A stretch of DNA of 47,041 bases from an uncultured Bacteroides sp. (GCF_910578895.1 NZ_CAJTSC010000013.1:1-47041); one strand, 5' to 3'; shown: positions 32,759 through 42,459, counted from the stretch's first letter. Notes: generated by a model not told the origin, from the sequence alone. Translations and numbers: made by a program.

Positions 32759-33760
32759 TTAAGCTGTCTGGACACGGCTTCCCTCAACCTCGATAAGGGT
32801 GGAGGGATCCAGCACGCGGAAGGTGATGGAAGAACCTGCCTTGGCGGTCCATGTGGCTCCGTCTATCAGGATGAACGCGCTGCTTTCGGCAATAGTAGCA
32901 GCTTTATCCGTACCTGTACCCTCAAGAGTGATATAACGTCCTTTATCATTTGCCGTCAACCCGTCAACTGTGGAAATGGCATAAGTTGCTTCACTTCCAT
33001 CAGGAATTGCATAACGATTATTGGCCGGCTTAATCGTCAGTTTAGTAGCATCCGCTGCGTGCGAAGCTGCCGGCACTCTGATAATATCACCGACATATTT
33101 GTAGTACTGGTCAATGCTGGTACGTTTAAAGGTGAAGGTGACGTAGCGCCCGTCCTTGTCGTTTTTGGCTTCGAATGAAGACAATACCATTGGTCTATCG
33201 TAATTGCCAAGGATATACCACTGGGGATCACCCACCTCTTTAAATATCACGATGAACTTCCCACCGGCATGTTGTTCTGTAAAGTCAAGTAGCTGGTCGC
33301 GCATACCACCCATGATGATTACAAAATTATTTTCTCCACTGGTCGTGATATCGCCTTTCTCTCCTGTTGATGTAAATGTGGGGATGTCATGGGCGATGAA
33401 GTACTTCATATATTGCCCTTCCTTCATCGGAATTGTACTAATTTCCCTATTTGCGTTGGGAAGCGGGAACGGGACATCGGGGTTCACCTGGTCGATGTCC
33501 ACCAGATAGACCTTATAGGCTATGTTAGAGCCATGGGTCTTACGGTCGGATACATCATCAACATCACCTATAGCCATCAATGCAGCCATCGTTGTACCGG
33601 AGAAGCCTGTAATTCCCAATGTAGAATCAGGTTCAAGAATCATACCGACAACAAATACCAGTGCGATGAGTGTCATCAGTGAGAGAAAAAAGCGGAGTTG
33701 CATTCTACGAGCCGCCTTGTTTCCTTTAAGAAAAGGATCTGAAATTTTTATTGCTTTCAT
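32759..33760 (-). CDS. Structural protein with N-terminal membrane segment
   Basis: A 333-residue protein encoded just after the capsid. The N-terminus MKAIKISDPFLKGNKAARRM is followed by a hydrophobic helix (about 24-43, FFLSLMTLIALVFVVGMIL) and a beta-rich body (KVYLVDIDQVNPD, GDPQWYILGNYDRP). I recall this arrangement in Bacteroides phages. It could be a tail-tube or minor head protein; a membrane segment in such a protein is unusual. A terminator precedes it (33.8 kb), so its expression is set apart from that of the capsid. Confidence 0.75.
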   Translation of the reverse strand: MKAIKISDPFLKGNKAARRMQLRFFLSLMTLIALVFVVGMILEPDSTLGITGFSGTTMAALMAIGDVDDVSDRKTHGSNIAYKVYLVDIDQVNPDVPFPLPNANREISTIPMKEGQYMKYFIAHDIPTFTSTGEKGDITTSGENNFVIIMGGMRDQLLDFTEQHAGGKFIVIFKEVGDPQWYILGNYDRPMVLSSFEAKNDKDGRYVTFTFKRTSIDQYYKYVGDIIRVPAASHAADATKLTIKPANNRYAIPDGSEATYAISTVDGLTANDKGRYITLEGTGTDKAATIAESSAFILIDGATWTAKAGSSITFRVLDPSTLIEVEGSRVQTA

Positions 33761-33789
33761 ATCAACAATTAAATTAGTTAGTTTTGAAT

Positions 33790-33821
33790 AAATAAAAAGG
33801 GCGGGCCATCTTTACCCGCCC
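33790..33821 (-). terminator. Intrinsic terminator after capsid gene
   Basis: GGGCGGG (33821-33815 minus strand) pairs with CCCGCCC (33805-33799) around a 9-base loop and is followed by TTTTTATTT. Being inside the late operon it probably stops most capsid transcripts and lets a fraction pass, giving more capsid than downstream messages. Confidence 0.75.
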
Positions 33822-33860
33822 CATGTCACCTGAAAACAAACGGATTACCTTATACCGGAA

Positions 33861-35900
33861 TTATCTGACACCGGGAACATTAGGCTGCAATTCAGCATTG
33901 ACCTTACGTACGCCGCCTACCTGCCGCTCCAGTTCCAGGAAATTCCCCTTACTGTTCAGGATTACCATAATGTAATCACCGACTTTGGTCGGAGTATAAG
34001 CAGCTGTGATATCTGCAAATTTTCCCATCTTGGCAATAGTAGTAGCATTATCCGTATCACCACATTCGATAATATATGCCACTCCTGCCTTGGCATTGGT
34101 AATATCAGTTATGGCTTTAGCCGCAGTATTGGCTGTAGTCATTTGCCAGAAACCTTTTGATGCGTCCATGGTAGTTGCGTCCGCTGCCATATCTACAGCC
34201 GGTTTGTTCATGAAAATCTGCTGCCATTCATAGTTATTGGCTTTCAGTTTATCCAAACTGTCGAAACGGCGGCCGGTAAAGGATGCGGAGCAGCCTTCCT
34301 TCCAAGTGGACCAAGCTTTGACAAGCTCCATATCTTCCTTGTACTTGATGGAGAGCATCTCGCCGGGCACGTACTCCAGGAACTGGAGGTTGCCGGGGAT
34401 GTCCATGAACATGAGCGGGAGCTGTCCAAGATAAGGCAGCCACACGATGCGCATGTTGGTGTCGGGAACGGTGTGCAAATAGCTGTCCGGTCCGGTGAAG
34501 TCGATGTCCTTGCCATATCTGGCACGGATGTTCTTGATCCACCACGGCTGGTGCATCTTGTTGAGGTAAAGAACATGGCTGTCCAGGTCCATGTCTTCCG
34601 TACAGGAAGCCGTGACGTCGCCCACGAACTCCTGAACGGCATCGAGCATGTCGGAAGCCGTATAAGAACGGTATTCCTCGTTGTCGTGGGGCAGCAGCTT
34701 GTACTCGTGCACGTAGCGGACGAGCGTGTAGATGATGCCTGTGCCTGCATTGAGATAGCTGCCCGCCACGCCAGTCTCGGGCTTCACGTAGATGCCGCGC
34801 ATGCGGCGCTTGTTCTGTTCCACCTGGGCGGTCTCGAGCGAGTGGAGGATGCAGAACTCTATCATGTTCCACTTCACGGGGTCGGAGCCTTCCTTGTTCA
34901 GGTAGGCGATGTACATGCGCTCCAGCTCCTTCATGGGACCGAACTTGAGCTTGATCATGGCATCGTCCACATGTCCCATCTCATTCTCGAGTTTCATGTC
35001 GCCTTTCCAGATGTCGCCTTGCTGGTATGCCTGCGACAGTTCGGAAAAGAAGGCGTTGAACACCAGGTCGTGGTCCTGGATGCCGTAGCGCACCGGGAAA
35101 TACTGCGTGAGGTCGCGCTTGGCAAGCACGCGGGCAATCAGGGCATCCTGGCGGAGCACCACATGCTGGTTGCCCACGCCGGCGGTGTCCACTCCCTCGT
35201 AGTCGGTGGCGAACTCGCCGGCGGCAAGGCGCTTGCCGTCGAGCATGCCGTTGGCGTGCAGGTAGGCGTAGCGCTTCTGCAGGGAGCGCGAGAAGGCAAC
35301 CGCCTGCCGGCGGAACGACGCGCCTTCGGTCTCTTCGTCCCAGGCTCCGAACGAGGCGGCTGCCGACGGGTTGAGGGCGATCTTGTTCCAGCGCTCACTC
35401 AGGGCGAACATGGGGCTGTCGATGCCGAAAAGGAAGCGGGCGCGGTCGGCGGGACCGGTGAAGGAGACGGCAGGGGCGGTGACCGTATGTGCCGGCACGT
35501 CGGCGGCGGCGCGGTTGTTCATGCTGTTCACCAGGCTTTGCACGGCGGTGGCAAGCTGCACCAGGCCTTCGCCGGTGACGGGCTGCGGGGTGGCTGCCCG
35601 GGTTGCCGCAGTTCCGGTTCCGTTGTTTTCATTTTCCGGTTCCACGGCAGCAGCCGCTTGCGCCGGGTTGATGATGCCGGCAAGTATAGCCTGCACCTGG
35701 TTCATCTGTTCCGGAGAAACCGCATTGCCCTGCTGTTCCGCATGGTATGCGGCCAGGTCATCTTGCAAAGTGGCTTGATACTCCTTTTCGTAGGAGTTCA
35801 CAATCTGCCCCCACTCCTCGTGGGTGAGCTGGTTGGCTTTTGCCTTATCCCACAATGTCAACTTTTGCAGGACGGTCTGAAGTCTTTCTTTAAAATTCAT
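33861..35900 (-). CDS. Major capsid protein
   Basis: A 679-residue protein, larger than HK97-type capsids. Residues 1-140 (NFKERLQTVLQKLTLWDKAK, then an Ala/Pro/Thr-rich stretch) may be a scaffold domain removed by the protease encoded just before. The central part 150-560 holds the fold (RFLFGIDSPMFALSERWNKI, SFRRQAVAFSRSLQKRYAYL), the end (560-679) may be a surface domain. Position behind an S49-like protease and high GC with strongly biased codons fit a highly expressed capsid. Recognised chiefly by context and Bacteroides phage memory. Confidence 0.8.
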   Translation of the reverse strand: MNFKERLQTVLQKLTLWDKAKANQLTHEEWGQIVNSYEKEYQATLQDDLAAYHAEQQGNAVSPEQMNQVQAILAGIINPAQAAAAVEPENENNGTGTAATRAATPQPVTGEGLVQLATAVQSLVNSMNNRAAADVPAHTVTAPAVSFTGPADRARFLFGIDSPMFALSERWNKIALNPSAAASFGAWDEETEGASFRRQAVAFSRSLQKRYAYLHANGMLDGKRLAAGEFATDYEGVDTAGVGNQHVVLRQDALIARVLAKRDLTQYFPVRYGIQDHDLVFNAFFSELSQAYQQGDIWKGDMKLENEMGHVDDAMIKLKFGPMKELERMYIAYLNKEGSDPVKWNMIEFCILHSLETAQVEQNKRRMRGIYVKPETGVAGSYLNAGTGIIYTLVRYVHEYKLLPHDNEEYRSYTASDMLDAVQEFVGDVTASCTEDMDLDSHVLYLNKMHQPWWIKNIRARYGKDIDFTGPDSYLHTVPDTNMRIVWLPYLGQLPLMFMDIPGNLQFLEYVPGEMLSIKYKEDMELVKAWSTWKEGCSASFTGRRFDSLDKLKANNYEWQQIFMNKPAVDMAADATTMDASKGFWQMTTANTAAKAITDITNAKAGVAYIIECGDTDNATTIAKMGKFADITAAYTPTKVGDYIMVILNSKGNFLELERQVGGVRKVNAELQPNVPGVR

Positions 35901-35917
35901 GATGAATTAAGATTTAG

Positions 35918-36928
35918 TTATAAATAGTTGAGAGCGCTTTTCTTTATTTTCTCCAATCCGGCATATCCATTACCGAGCTCTACCGCTTTGGCAATGACCT
36001 CAATAAAAGTCATGGATGCGTCAACAAGCCCTTTCTCAATGGCTTGCGGCGTGCTGAATGTTTCGCCACGAAATACAGGATCGTCTTCGGGCAGGCCGCT
36101 TAATTGCGGACGTCCCGCCAAAACGGCGGAAAGGAACTGCTCATTGAGCGGGTCCAGGTATTCTTTTACATACTGTTCGGTCTTTCCCTTTAGCAACTCC
36201 TCGCTTTTCTTGTTTTTCAGGTCGGATTTTGAGGCACGGGCCACGATACGCCTGATGCCCATTCTCTCGAACCAGCCATCGTAGTTGAAGGCTTCGAGCA
36301 TGGTACCGATACAGCCAATCGTGTCGTTGGATGTAAGTGAAGCGATAAAAGAGGAGTGGCAAGTAATGTAATAGCAAGCAGAGCAATCGTACCGTTCCAC
36401 TAAAGTAACGACAGGCTTGTTCAACGAACGCATCGTTTCACCAAGCCGGTCAAGATACCAGGCTTCACCGCCCGGAGAGTTGACATGCAGCAAATGGCAT
36501 GTTATGGCAGGATTCGCTTCCGCTTCCAGCAAATCATATTCAAACTGTTTGCAGGAAAAGTACCAACGGCAATCCGCGGTAATAAATCCCCAAATGCGAT
36601 GATAAGCGATAGTTCCTTCCGGCAGGTCCTCAGAGGAAAAGTTATCAGTGATTGTTATACCTTGAAGTTCCGGACGGGCTGCCATATTCTTCAAAAGAAG
36701 AGAGAGGGCAGCCCGTGATGTCTCTTTATAGGTGGGCGGATCATCATCGAAAAAGAAAGAGGTTGGCTGCCGGTCGTCGGCAGCGACTAAAGGAAAGGCT
36801 TCCATCATGGCAGAGGCAAAAGCTGGCGCAGGTGAGTTCTGTTCATTGCATATCTTTTCAGCGAAGATAGGCAGCGTGCGGAAAGAGGTGAAGGACGCTA
36901 CACGAACGGCGAGTGGAGCATCCGGCAC
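35918..36928 (-). CDS. S49-family head maturation protease
   Basis: A 336-residue SppA/ClpP-fold serine protease. HLLHVNSPGGEAWYLDRLG (146-164) is the oxyanion-loop strand, with the catalytic serine probably Ser183 in DCSACYY and a C-terminal dyad lysine not assigned with confidence. Such enzymes cleave the scaffold during head maturation. The capsid gene starts 18 bases after it. ATG 36928 lies inside the previous gene; a start at Met41 or Met42 (MMEAFPLV) would avoid this overlap. Confidence 0.85.
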   Translation of the reverse strand: MPDAPLAVRVASFTSFRTLPIFAEKICNEQNSPAPAFASAMMEAFPLVAADDRQPTSFFFDDDPPTYKETSRAALSLLLKNMAARPELQGITITDNFSSEDLPEGTIAYHRIWGFITADCRWYFSCKQFEYDLLEAEANPAITCHLLHVNSPGGEAWYLDRLGETMRSLNKPVVTLVERYDCSACYYITCHSSFIASLTSNDTIGCIGTMLEAFNYDGWFERMGIRRIVARASKSDLKNKKSEELLKGKTEQYVKEYLDPLNEQFLSAVLAGRPQLSGLPEDDPVFRGETFSTPQAIEKGLVDASMTFIEVIAKAVELGNGYAGLEKIKKSALNYL

Positions 36929-37242
36929 TCTATCTTCAGCGTGGCGGAGTTCAGATGGGGAGAAATGGAGACGATGGCGGGCAGTTTGTTGTCTCCGATG
37001 CGCACATTGCGGTGCCTGGTGTCGGTGAACTCCACAATGGCGAACCTGCCGGGCAGGAAGTCGGCGGTCACGTGCTGCGGCGGGAGCCCGATGGTGAGTT
37101 CCTTGCCGCAGTTCAGGCAGCGGCCCGCTTCCGACGACTCCTGCACCGGAGAAAAAGTAAACTCATCGGCCGTGAAGCGGTAGACGTCCTGCCGCATTTT
37201 ATGGACAGGATATACTTTGATTTGAATGGAAAGTTCTCTCAT
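36898..37242 (-). CDS. Conserved phage protein
   Basis: A 114-residue beta-rich protein (MRELSIQIKVYPVHKMRQDV...), with two cysteines in GRCLNCGKEL and RFAIVEFTDTRHRNVRIGD. ATG 37242 was taken because the upstream frame is basic and shadow-like. A head-associated role is inferred; no motif known. Confidence 0.7.
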   Translation of the reverse strand: MRELSIQIKVYPVHKMRQDVYRFTADEFTFSPVQESSEAGRCLNCGKELTIGLPPQHVTADFLPGRFAIVEFTDTRHRNVRIGDNKLPAIVSISPHLNSATLKIECRMLHSPFV

Positions 37243-37337
37243 GATGTGTAATGTTATGAAATTCAACAAATTCGCCATGCACAGGACATTCTCACCCCTG
37301 TTTGGGGACAAAACGCACGGTTCGGTCGGCGATTTTC

Positions 37338-37826
37338 TCAACCGTTTTTTAACTTCTTTTTGTAGTCGCGGCGTTTTTTCCGCTTCCGGATGTTCTCGCG
37401 CCAGCGGTAGAAGTTCTTCAGCAGCGCGTCTTCCGTAATGCTGTCGATGCAATAAAAGCACAGGAAGTTGTGCACGATGTCGATGTTGTTCAGCTCGTGC
37501 CCGTTCAGGTCGTTCTCGTCCATGGCGGTGTGGAGCTCGCGGTTGAACATGCGGCGTACTTCGTTCTCAATGATCTTGGCAGAACGCGGAGACAGGTAGT
37601 TGTATACCTGCGGGTCTTTGCCGATGCGCCGTTCCGGCAGAACCAGCGTCAGGTTGCCTTCATCGACGGGCGACTGGTTCTGATGCCTTTTCGCCATCAG
37701 CGACCAGACGACGTGGTACAGGTCCGTATTGTCAGGAATACGGAAAGGTTCATCTGCGCCGTTATTGTATTTTCCACGCAAATATTCGGCAAGGTAGGGT
37801 GTGATTGTGATGCTTGTCGTAATCAT
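37338..37826 (-). CDS. First gene of the late operon, conserved hypothetical
   Basis: A 162-residue protein (MITTSITITPYLAEYLRGKY...). A helical end is very basic (WRENIRKRKKRRDYKKKLKN), so nucleic-acid binding is likely. It lies directly behind the promoter at 37909-37940 and next to the iteron region, so an initiator or regulator that binds the repeats is a natural guess. No homology recognised. Confidence 0.75.
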   Translation of the reverse strand: MITTSITITPYLAEYLRGKYNNGADEPFRIPDNTDLYHVVWSLMAKRHQNQSPVDEGNLTLVLPERRIGKDPQVYNYLSPRSAKIIENEVRRMFNRELHTAMDENDLNGHELNNIDIVHNFLCFYCIDSITEDALLKNFYRWRENIRKRKKRRDYKKKLKNG

Positions 37827-37885
37827 GGCTATTCACTTAAAAAAAAATATTTTAGAACTGTTTTCGTTTATTTGGGCTTCCAACT

Positions 37886-38187
37886 GTCCAACAGTCCAAC
37901 AGACACGACAAAGTTACTGATTTATATTATGTTACGCAAATCAGCGGCCTGAAAAATGCCGTTGGATGGCGTCCAACACGTCCAACATGCCCCGGTTTTT
38001 TGCCGTTTTTGTTGGACGATGGCTGTTGGACGGTTGAAAAGCCCATATCCAACACGTCCAACAGCATCCTACAGGACAACCCCCATGTAGTATATATATA
38101 TGATTTAAAAAGAAAACATATACTACTATACAACAGCATGTTACGTTTTGAAACGTTTTTCCTTGTTGGACTGTTGGACTGTTGGAC
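37886..38187. other. Origin-like region with GTCCAAC iterons
   Basis: Within 302 bases GTCCAAC occurs five times forward (37886, 37894, 37971, 37980, 38056) and five times as GTTGGAC (38011, 38025, 38165, 38173, 38181), often 8-9 bases apart. Partial copies lie at 37961 and 38048. An AT-rich stretch (38091-38131) with the inverted repeat GTAGTATAT/ATATACTAC (38087-38095, 38118-38126) separates the outer repeats, and ACGTTT-TG-AAACGT lies at 38143-38156. Next to the primase-helicase gene this resembles an iteron-type replication origin. Bases 38188-38328 beyond it show nothing recognisable. Confidence 0.6.
37909..37940 (-). promoter_or_regulatory. Promoter of the late operon
   Basis: Minus strand TTTG (37940-37937), 20-nt spacer, TAACTTTG (37916-37909), a full consensus match. 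The RNA would start near 37902 and immediately contain the 8-bp-spaced GTCCAAC pair (37886-37900), so any iteron-binding protein would cover the start. Confidence 0.68.
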
Positions 38188-38328
38188 GCCATGTTTGAAA
38201 TATTTTCCTTTCAAAACTCTCTCTCCTCTGCTTTTCTTTTTATTCCAGGGGGTACGGGGGATTGGATGGCAGGAAACATGAGGATACCGATTGGGACTGG
38301 CGGCGAAAATTGTCCGGAAATCGGAATG

Positions 38329-38376
38329 TAAAAAAGCGATTACTCCCGATGGGGTGGCCACCGGGAGTAATCGCTT
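38329..38376 (-). terminator. Intrinsic terminator of primase transcript
   Basis: A 15-bp perfect stem (38334-38348 with 38362-38376), whose loop contains the palindrome GGTGGCCACC, is followed on the minus strand by a run of T. It starts 27 bases after the primase stop and separates early from late transcription. Confidence 0.88.
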
Positions 38377-38403
38377 AGATTTGAAACAGGGACGGAGCCA
38401 CCA

Positions 38404-41400
38404 TTAAAAATCAATGTCTTGCGGAGCATAGCTTGCATCAATCGGGTCATTATCAGGATTGGATGTGGAAGCTTCGTTATCGGGACTGCGTTGCAGATCG
38501 ATGCCATACAGTTCCTGGAATATTTCATAGTTGATTGCGATGCAGCTTGAGTTGGTGGACCGTTTCTCCACCTTGCGGACCATGTCGTTGTTGAGCCTGG
38601 CATCAACGCCCGTATCATTGGAGACGTCTTCTTCAAATCCGCCCCGTGGCACTTCCACCACTTCATACCAATTGAACCGCCGGGCATGTACCGAACCCAT
38701 GTAGCTGGGATGCGAACGCAGGTTCTGCTCGATGGTGGATTGCGTGGACGCTTCCTGGTTGTAGGATGACCTGGCATACTGTGTATAGATTGTGCTGACA
38801 CGCAAGAACAGGACCCTGGTGCCTGCCGGGATAGGCACGCCCTTTTTTTCATCGCCGGACAATTTGATGGTGATACGTTCCGGGGTGTCGATGGCAAAGT
38901 CCCTGCCCTCTTTGATTGCCTTCGTATCGATCATTACGTCCATTGCCTTGAAGAAGGTGGCGAGCTTGTCGGTTTTGGATATCAGTTCCACCTGTGACTT
39001 GATTTTGTCTTTTGCAATCCGGAAGAAATCGTCGTATGTGAACGGCAGGTGAAGGCCAGTGTAATCCTGGATAAGCCTGCAGGTGGCAAGGAACAGCGAG
39101 GCTGTCTTCATGAGCCGGTCTATCTCGCCGGCATTCACCAAGGCTTCCTTCAGTTCATCGTAAGCCTTTTGTTTGAGCATCCGGAAATGCTGCATCACCA
39201 GCGGCCGCAGCTGCAGGACTTCGAAAAGCACATTCGAAAGGCCTATTTTGGAAGGGTCTTCTATATCCTTGAGCTTGTTGAAAAGTTCCACCTCTTCCGG
39301 GGTACGGTTTTTAGGCTTGGGCACTTCGCAGACAATGATGCGCGACATCAGGGCATTGTCGTCGCGTTGGGGCGTTTCCTGACCGCAGATAATGACCGGC
39401 GCGTACACCTTGTCGTTTTCTATCTCCTTGCCGGATGTGCCTTTACGCTTCTGCCGTCCGTCGCCATCGTAAACAATGCCTTTCAACGCCTGGAACTTTA
39501 TGTCTGATATGTCTTTATTGTTATATTCGTCGAGGACGACCGGGACATCCCGGAAGGTGCTCATCAATGTGGACATGGCAGCATCGGTGCCGATGTTCAG
39601 GTTGAAAATGGGCACTTTGGGCGAGATGAACAGTGAGCGTATGGATATCGCGATCTGCGTCTTTCCGGAAGACATCGGTCCCATGAAGAACGGCGCTGTG
39701 AACAAGCGGTCTATGCAGTGTATGTTGCTCCGGAAAGCGCACATGACGGCAAAGAGAACCGCCCACTTGCCGTTGTCGTTGATTTTGTACACGCGGTCCA
39801 TCAGCGAAGCCCATTCGTCGAAAGTGCAGCGCTTGTCTGCGGGAATCTCTTTGTAAACGAGTTGTGAAATCAGTTCGTACTTGTCCGGCTGCCGGCCGGA
39901 ACCGGCATAAATGGTGGAGAATGCCGGCAGATAATAGTTCTTCGCGTTGTGGGTGACCACTCCAAGTTCGTTGACCGCATCGAAACGCGGCGTACCGTCG
40001 ACAACGTGGAAGATACCATTGGCAAAGGCAAAGAACTGCTGGTCTTCCTGCCGGGAAAAGCCGTCGGTCTGCTGGTTGCCATAAGTGACGATTTCGGTGC
40101 ACTTGACATAGTGGCGGCTCATGTATTCGCGTATTTTTGTCCAATGCTTTTCTTCGCCATTGGTGAAATTTACCGCTTCGAGGTTGAGTAGTTTCTCTTC
40201 AATAGAACTCTTCTTGGCGAGGGTTTTGGACTGGACTTCTATATACAGCGGGGTTTTGTAATAGCGGCGGTTTATCTTGAGTACACGCTTGTTTTCCTCT
40301 TCGTTGTCGGAATAGATGTGCAACAGGGGAATCATGTAGAAATCGCCTACCATGGTGTGACCGGATTTCTCGTTCTTGAAGAGGTAGCACACGGGTTCTC
40401 CCTGCTTGTTCAGCTTCGGATAGTAATTGCATTGCTTGAACATCTGCATGTATTCGGGATTGTCCTGGACATAGCGTGGCAGTTCATCGGGGTCGTAGTT
40501 CTCGTCTTCGTAGTCGTCATCGGTGCGTTGCGCGTTGATTGCCATGCGGGACTTCCGTTTGGCAAGGTGCGGCTTCAGGATTTCGGTAAGTGCCTGTTTG
40601 GTCAGGCCAAGCCAGCCATGGAAAACGGTGAAGTTGATGATGCGTACGGAGTCATCGGCGTAGCTGATTACTTCCGCGCAACGCTCAACGTAAGGCGAAC
40701 GCTCGCCATTGAAGGTCTTGAAGAACTCTTTGTGCAGGTAGATATAGTATTTGGCAAAATTCCAGCTTTCGATGCAATTTTCATTTTCTTCGGGATATCC
40801 GTCCTCCTCATCCCTGTTTTCTTCGTCACCGGCGGAAGGATATTTTTCGACCGACACTGTTATCGCCGTTATTCCCGCCCGGTACATGGACACAAGGGAG
40901 GTCAGGTAGGGAGACTCACTGCCATCCTTAAGGATGTGCAATCCGTCGCATTCTGTGGTGAACAGCGTTCCGGACTGGCGGAGCTGGATGATATCGCTCT
41001 GCATGGAGACTCCATGCACGTAGGCAATGGGGGTGTCTCCGTAGAGCGTGATGAATTCCTGGTAGTCCCGGGTCAGGATGACAGGCTCGTTGCCGGAACG
41101 TGTCTCCTTCAGCATTTCAAGTCCGTAAATGCCCGGATGCATCTGGCTCTTTGGCTTGACGCCGGCTGTTTTCTTGCTCCGGAGCAGGTTATTGACTGAC
41201 CGGCACATGACTTCCGTATTCGTATCGAACTGCCTGGCGGCAGCCTCTATGCTTTTCAGGCGGAGGGTTTCGGAAGGTATGGCTGCCAGCAGCCTGCAAA
41301 TCTGTTGCATCGCCTCTTCCTCTTTGTTGGGGTCTGCTCCCGGACTGCCTCCCCGCAGCAATGGCGCGAAATATCCCACGAAATTGACGGTATGGTTCAT

Positions 41401-42459
41401 GACCCATTGCCCGGTATCGGCTTTAAGCCGCTGCGCCAGGTCGTCGGGGTCCGTGCCCGCCTGCAGGGCGACGGCACTTACCTGGAAGCCGGCGGAGAGA
41501 AACGTCTCGCAATGCTTGAGCGCGGCTTTGATGCCTGCGGCATCGGAATCGTACATGAGCGTGACTTTTTTCGTGAAGCGCCCTATGAGCTGCACCTGTT
41601 CCGGTGTCAGCGCGGTGCCGCCGCCCGCAATGACGTTGCACACCCCCGCCTTATGCATCGAAGTGACGTCGAACTGCCCTTCTACCAAGTACACATTGTC
41701 GTACCGGGCAATGGCGGCCCTTGCCTGGTATAACCCGAAAAGGTGCAGCCCTTTCCGGAAAAGCGGCGTATCGCCTGTATTGACGTATTTACCGACTTTT
41801 TCCTGGGGCGTCACGTAACGTCCGGAATAGCCTACGACATTCCCTTTCAAATCGAGATACGGGAACATAATCCTGTCACGGAAGACGTCATAGACGTATC
41901 CCTTATCCGTTTCCGCCAATATGCCGGTCTCGATGAGCCTTTGTTTGGAAAAGCCGGCGGCCAGGAGCTCGCCTTTGGCCTTGTTGTCCTGCGGGGCATA
42001 ACCGATTTGGAAATCGGCAATGACTTTATCGTCCAGGTTGTATCCGCGTGAGTAAAGGTACGATTGGGCGTCCGGCAGATGTTTCCGGAAGAAAGCGGTT
42101 GCCGCTCTCATGGCAATGCGTTGCGCCTCGCGCTCCTTTGCCTTGGAAATCTCGTCGGCGGACATGATCCGTTCCGGCAGTGGTATCCCCGCACGGTTTG
42201 CCAGCCAGGTGACGGCTTCGTTGAAAGACATGCCCTCGTGATCCTGGACAAACTGGATGACATCGCCGCCTTTGCCGCATACAAAACATTTGTAAGTCTG
42301 CCGTGAAGGGCTGACGGTCATAGATGGGTGCCTGTCCGGATGAAACGGGCATGTGCCTATATAATTGATGCCTCTTTTGTGCAGCGATACGAACTGGCCG
42401 ATGACGTCTGTGATTTCGTTGGCATCCTTGATTCTTTGCTTTAATTGTTCGTCAATCAT
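38404..42459 (-). CDS. Primase-helicase fusion
   Basis: A 1351-residue replication protein. Residues 1-75 hold a DnaG-type CHC2 zinc finger (Cys37, His40, Cys58, Cys61 in CPFHPD and YKCFVCGKGG). Next is the DnaG core with a Toprim domain (LVEGQFD, Glu260; YDSDAAG, Asp304 and Asp306). The C-terminal half has an ATPase with GPMSSGKT (around 925) and VPVVLDEYNN (around 975). Primase and helicase in one chain allow the phage to prime and unwind its own DNA. The start 42459 follows GAGGAGG; it overlaps the upstream gene by 8 bases. Confidence 0.93.
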   Translation of the reverse strand: MIDEQLKQRIKDANEITDVIGQFVSLHKRGINYIGTCPFHPDRHPSMTVSPSRQTYKCFVCGKGGDVIQFVQDHEGMSFNEAVTWLANRAGIPLPERIMSADEISKAKEREAQRIAMRAATAFFRKHLPDAQSYLYSRGYNLDDKVIADFQIGYAPQDNKAKGELLAAGFSKQRLIETGILAETDKGYVYDVFRDRIMFPYLDLKGNVVGYSGRYVTPQEKVGKYVNTGDTPLFRKGLHLFGLYQARAAIARYDNVYLVEGQFDVTSMHKAGVCNVIAGGGTALTPEQVQLIGRFTKKVTLMYDSDAAGIKAALKHCETFLSAGFQVSAVALQAGTDPDDLAQRLKADTGQWVMNHTVNFVGYFAPLLRGGSPGADPNKEEEAMQQICRLLAAIPSETLRLKSIEAAARQFDTNTEVMCRSVNNLLRSKKTAGVKPKSQMHPGIYGLEMLKETRSGNEPVILTRDYQEFITLYGDTPIAYVHGVSMQSDIIQLRQSGTLFTTECDGLHILKDGSESPYLTSLVSMYRAGITAITVSVEKYPSAGDEENRDEEDGYPEENENCIESWNFAKYYIYLHKEFFKTFNGERSPYVERCAEVISYADDSVRIINFTVFHGWLGLTKQALTEILKPHLAKRKSRMAINAQRTDDDYEDENYDPDELPRYVQDNPEYMQMFKQCNYYPKLNKQGEPVCYLFKNEKSGHTMVGDFYMIPLLHIYSDNEEENKRVLKINRRYYKTPLYIEVQSKTLAKKSSIEEKLLNLEAVNFTNGEEKHWTKIREYMSRHYVKCTEIVTYGNQQTDGFSRQEDQQFFAFANGIFHVVDGTPRFDAVNELGVVTHNAKNYYLPAFSTIYAGSGRQPDKYELISQLVYKEIPADKRCTFDEWASLMDRVYKINDNGKWAVLFAVMCAFRSNIHCIDRLFTAPFFMGPMSSGKTQIAISIRSLFISPKVPIFNLNIGTDAAMSTLMSTFRDVPVVLDEYNNKDISDIKFQALKGIVYDGDGRQKRKGTSGKEIENDKVYAPVIICGQETPQRDDNALMSRIIVCEVPKPKNRTPEEVELFNKLKDIEDPSKIGLSNVLFEVLQLRPLVMQHFRMLKQKAYDELKEALVNAGEIDRLMKTASLFLATCRLIQDYTGLHLPFTYDDFFRIAKDKIKSQVELISKTDKLATFFKAMDVMIDTKAIKEGRDFAIDTPERITIKLSGDEKKGVPIPAGTRVLFLRVSTIYTQYARSSYNQEASTQSTIEQNLRSHPSYMGSVHARRFNWYEVVEVPRGGFEEDVSNDTGVDARLNNDMVRKVEKRSTNSSCIAINYEIFQELYGIDLQRSPDNEASTSNPDNDPIDASYAPQDIDF

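Noticed and set aside
37886..38187. CRISPR array.
   Set aside because: The repeats are 7 bases, lie in both orientations and at irregular distances; no spacer pattern and no cas genes are present.
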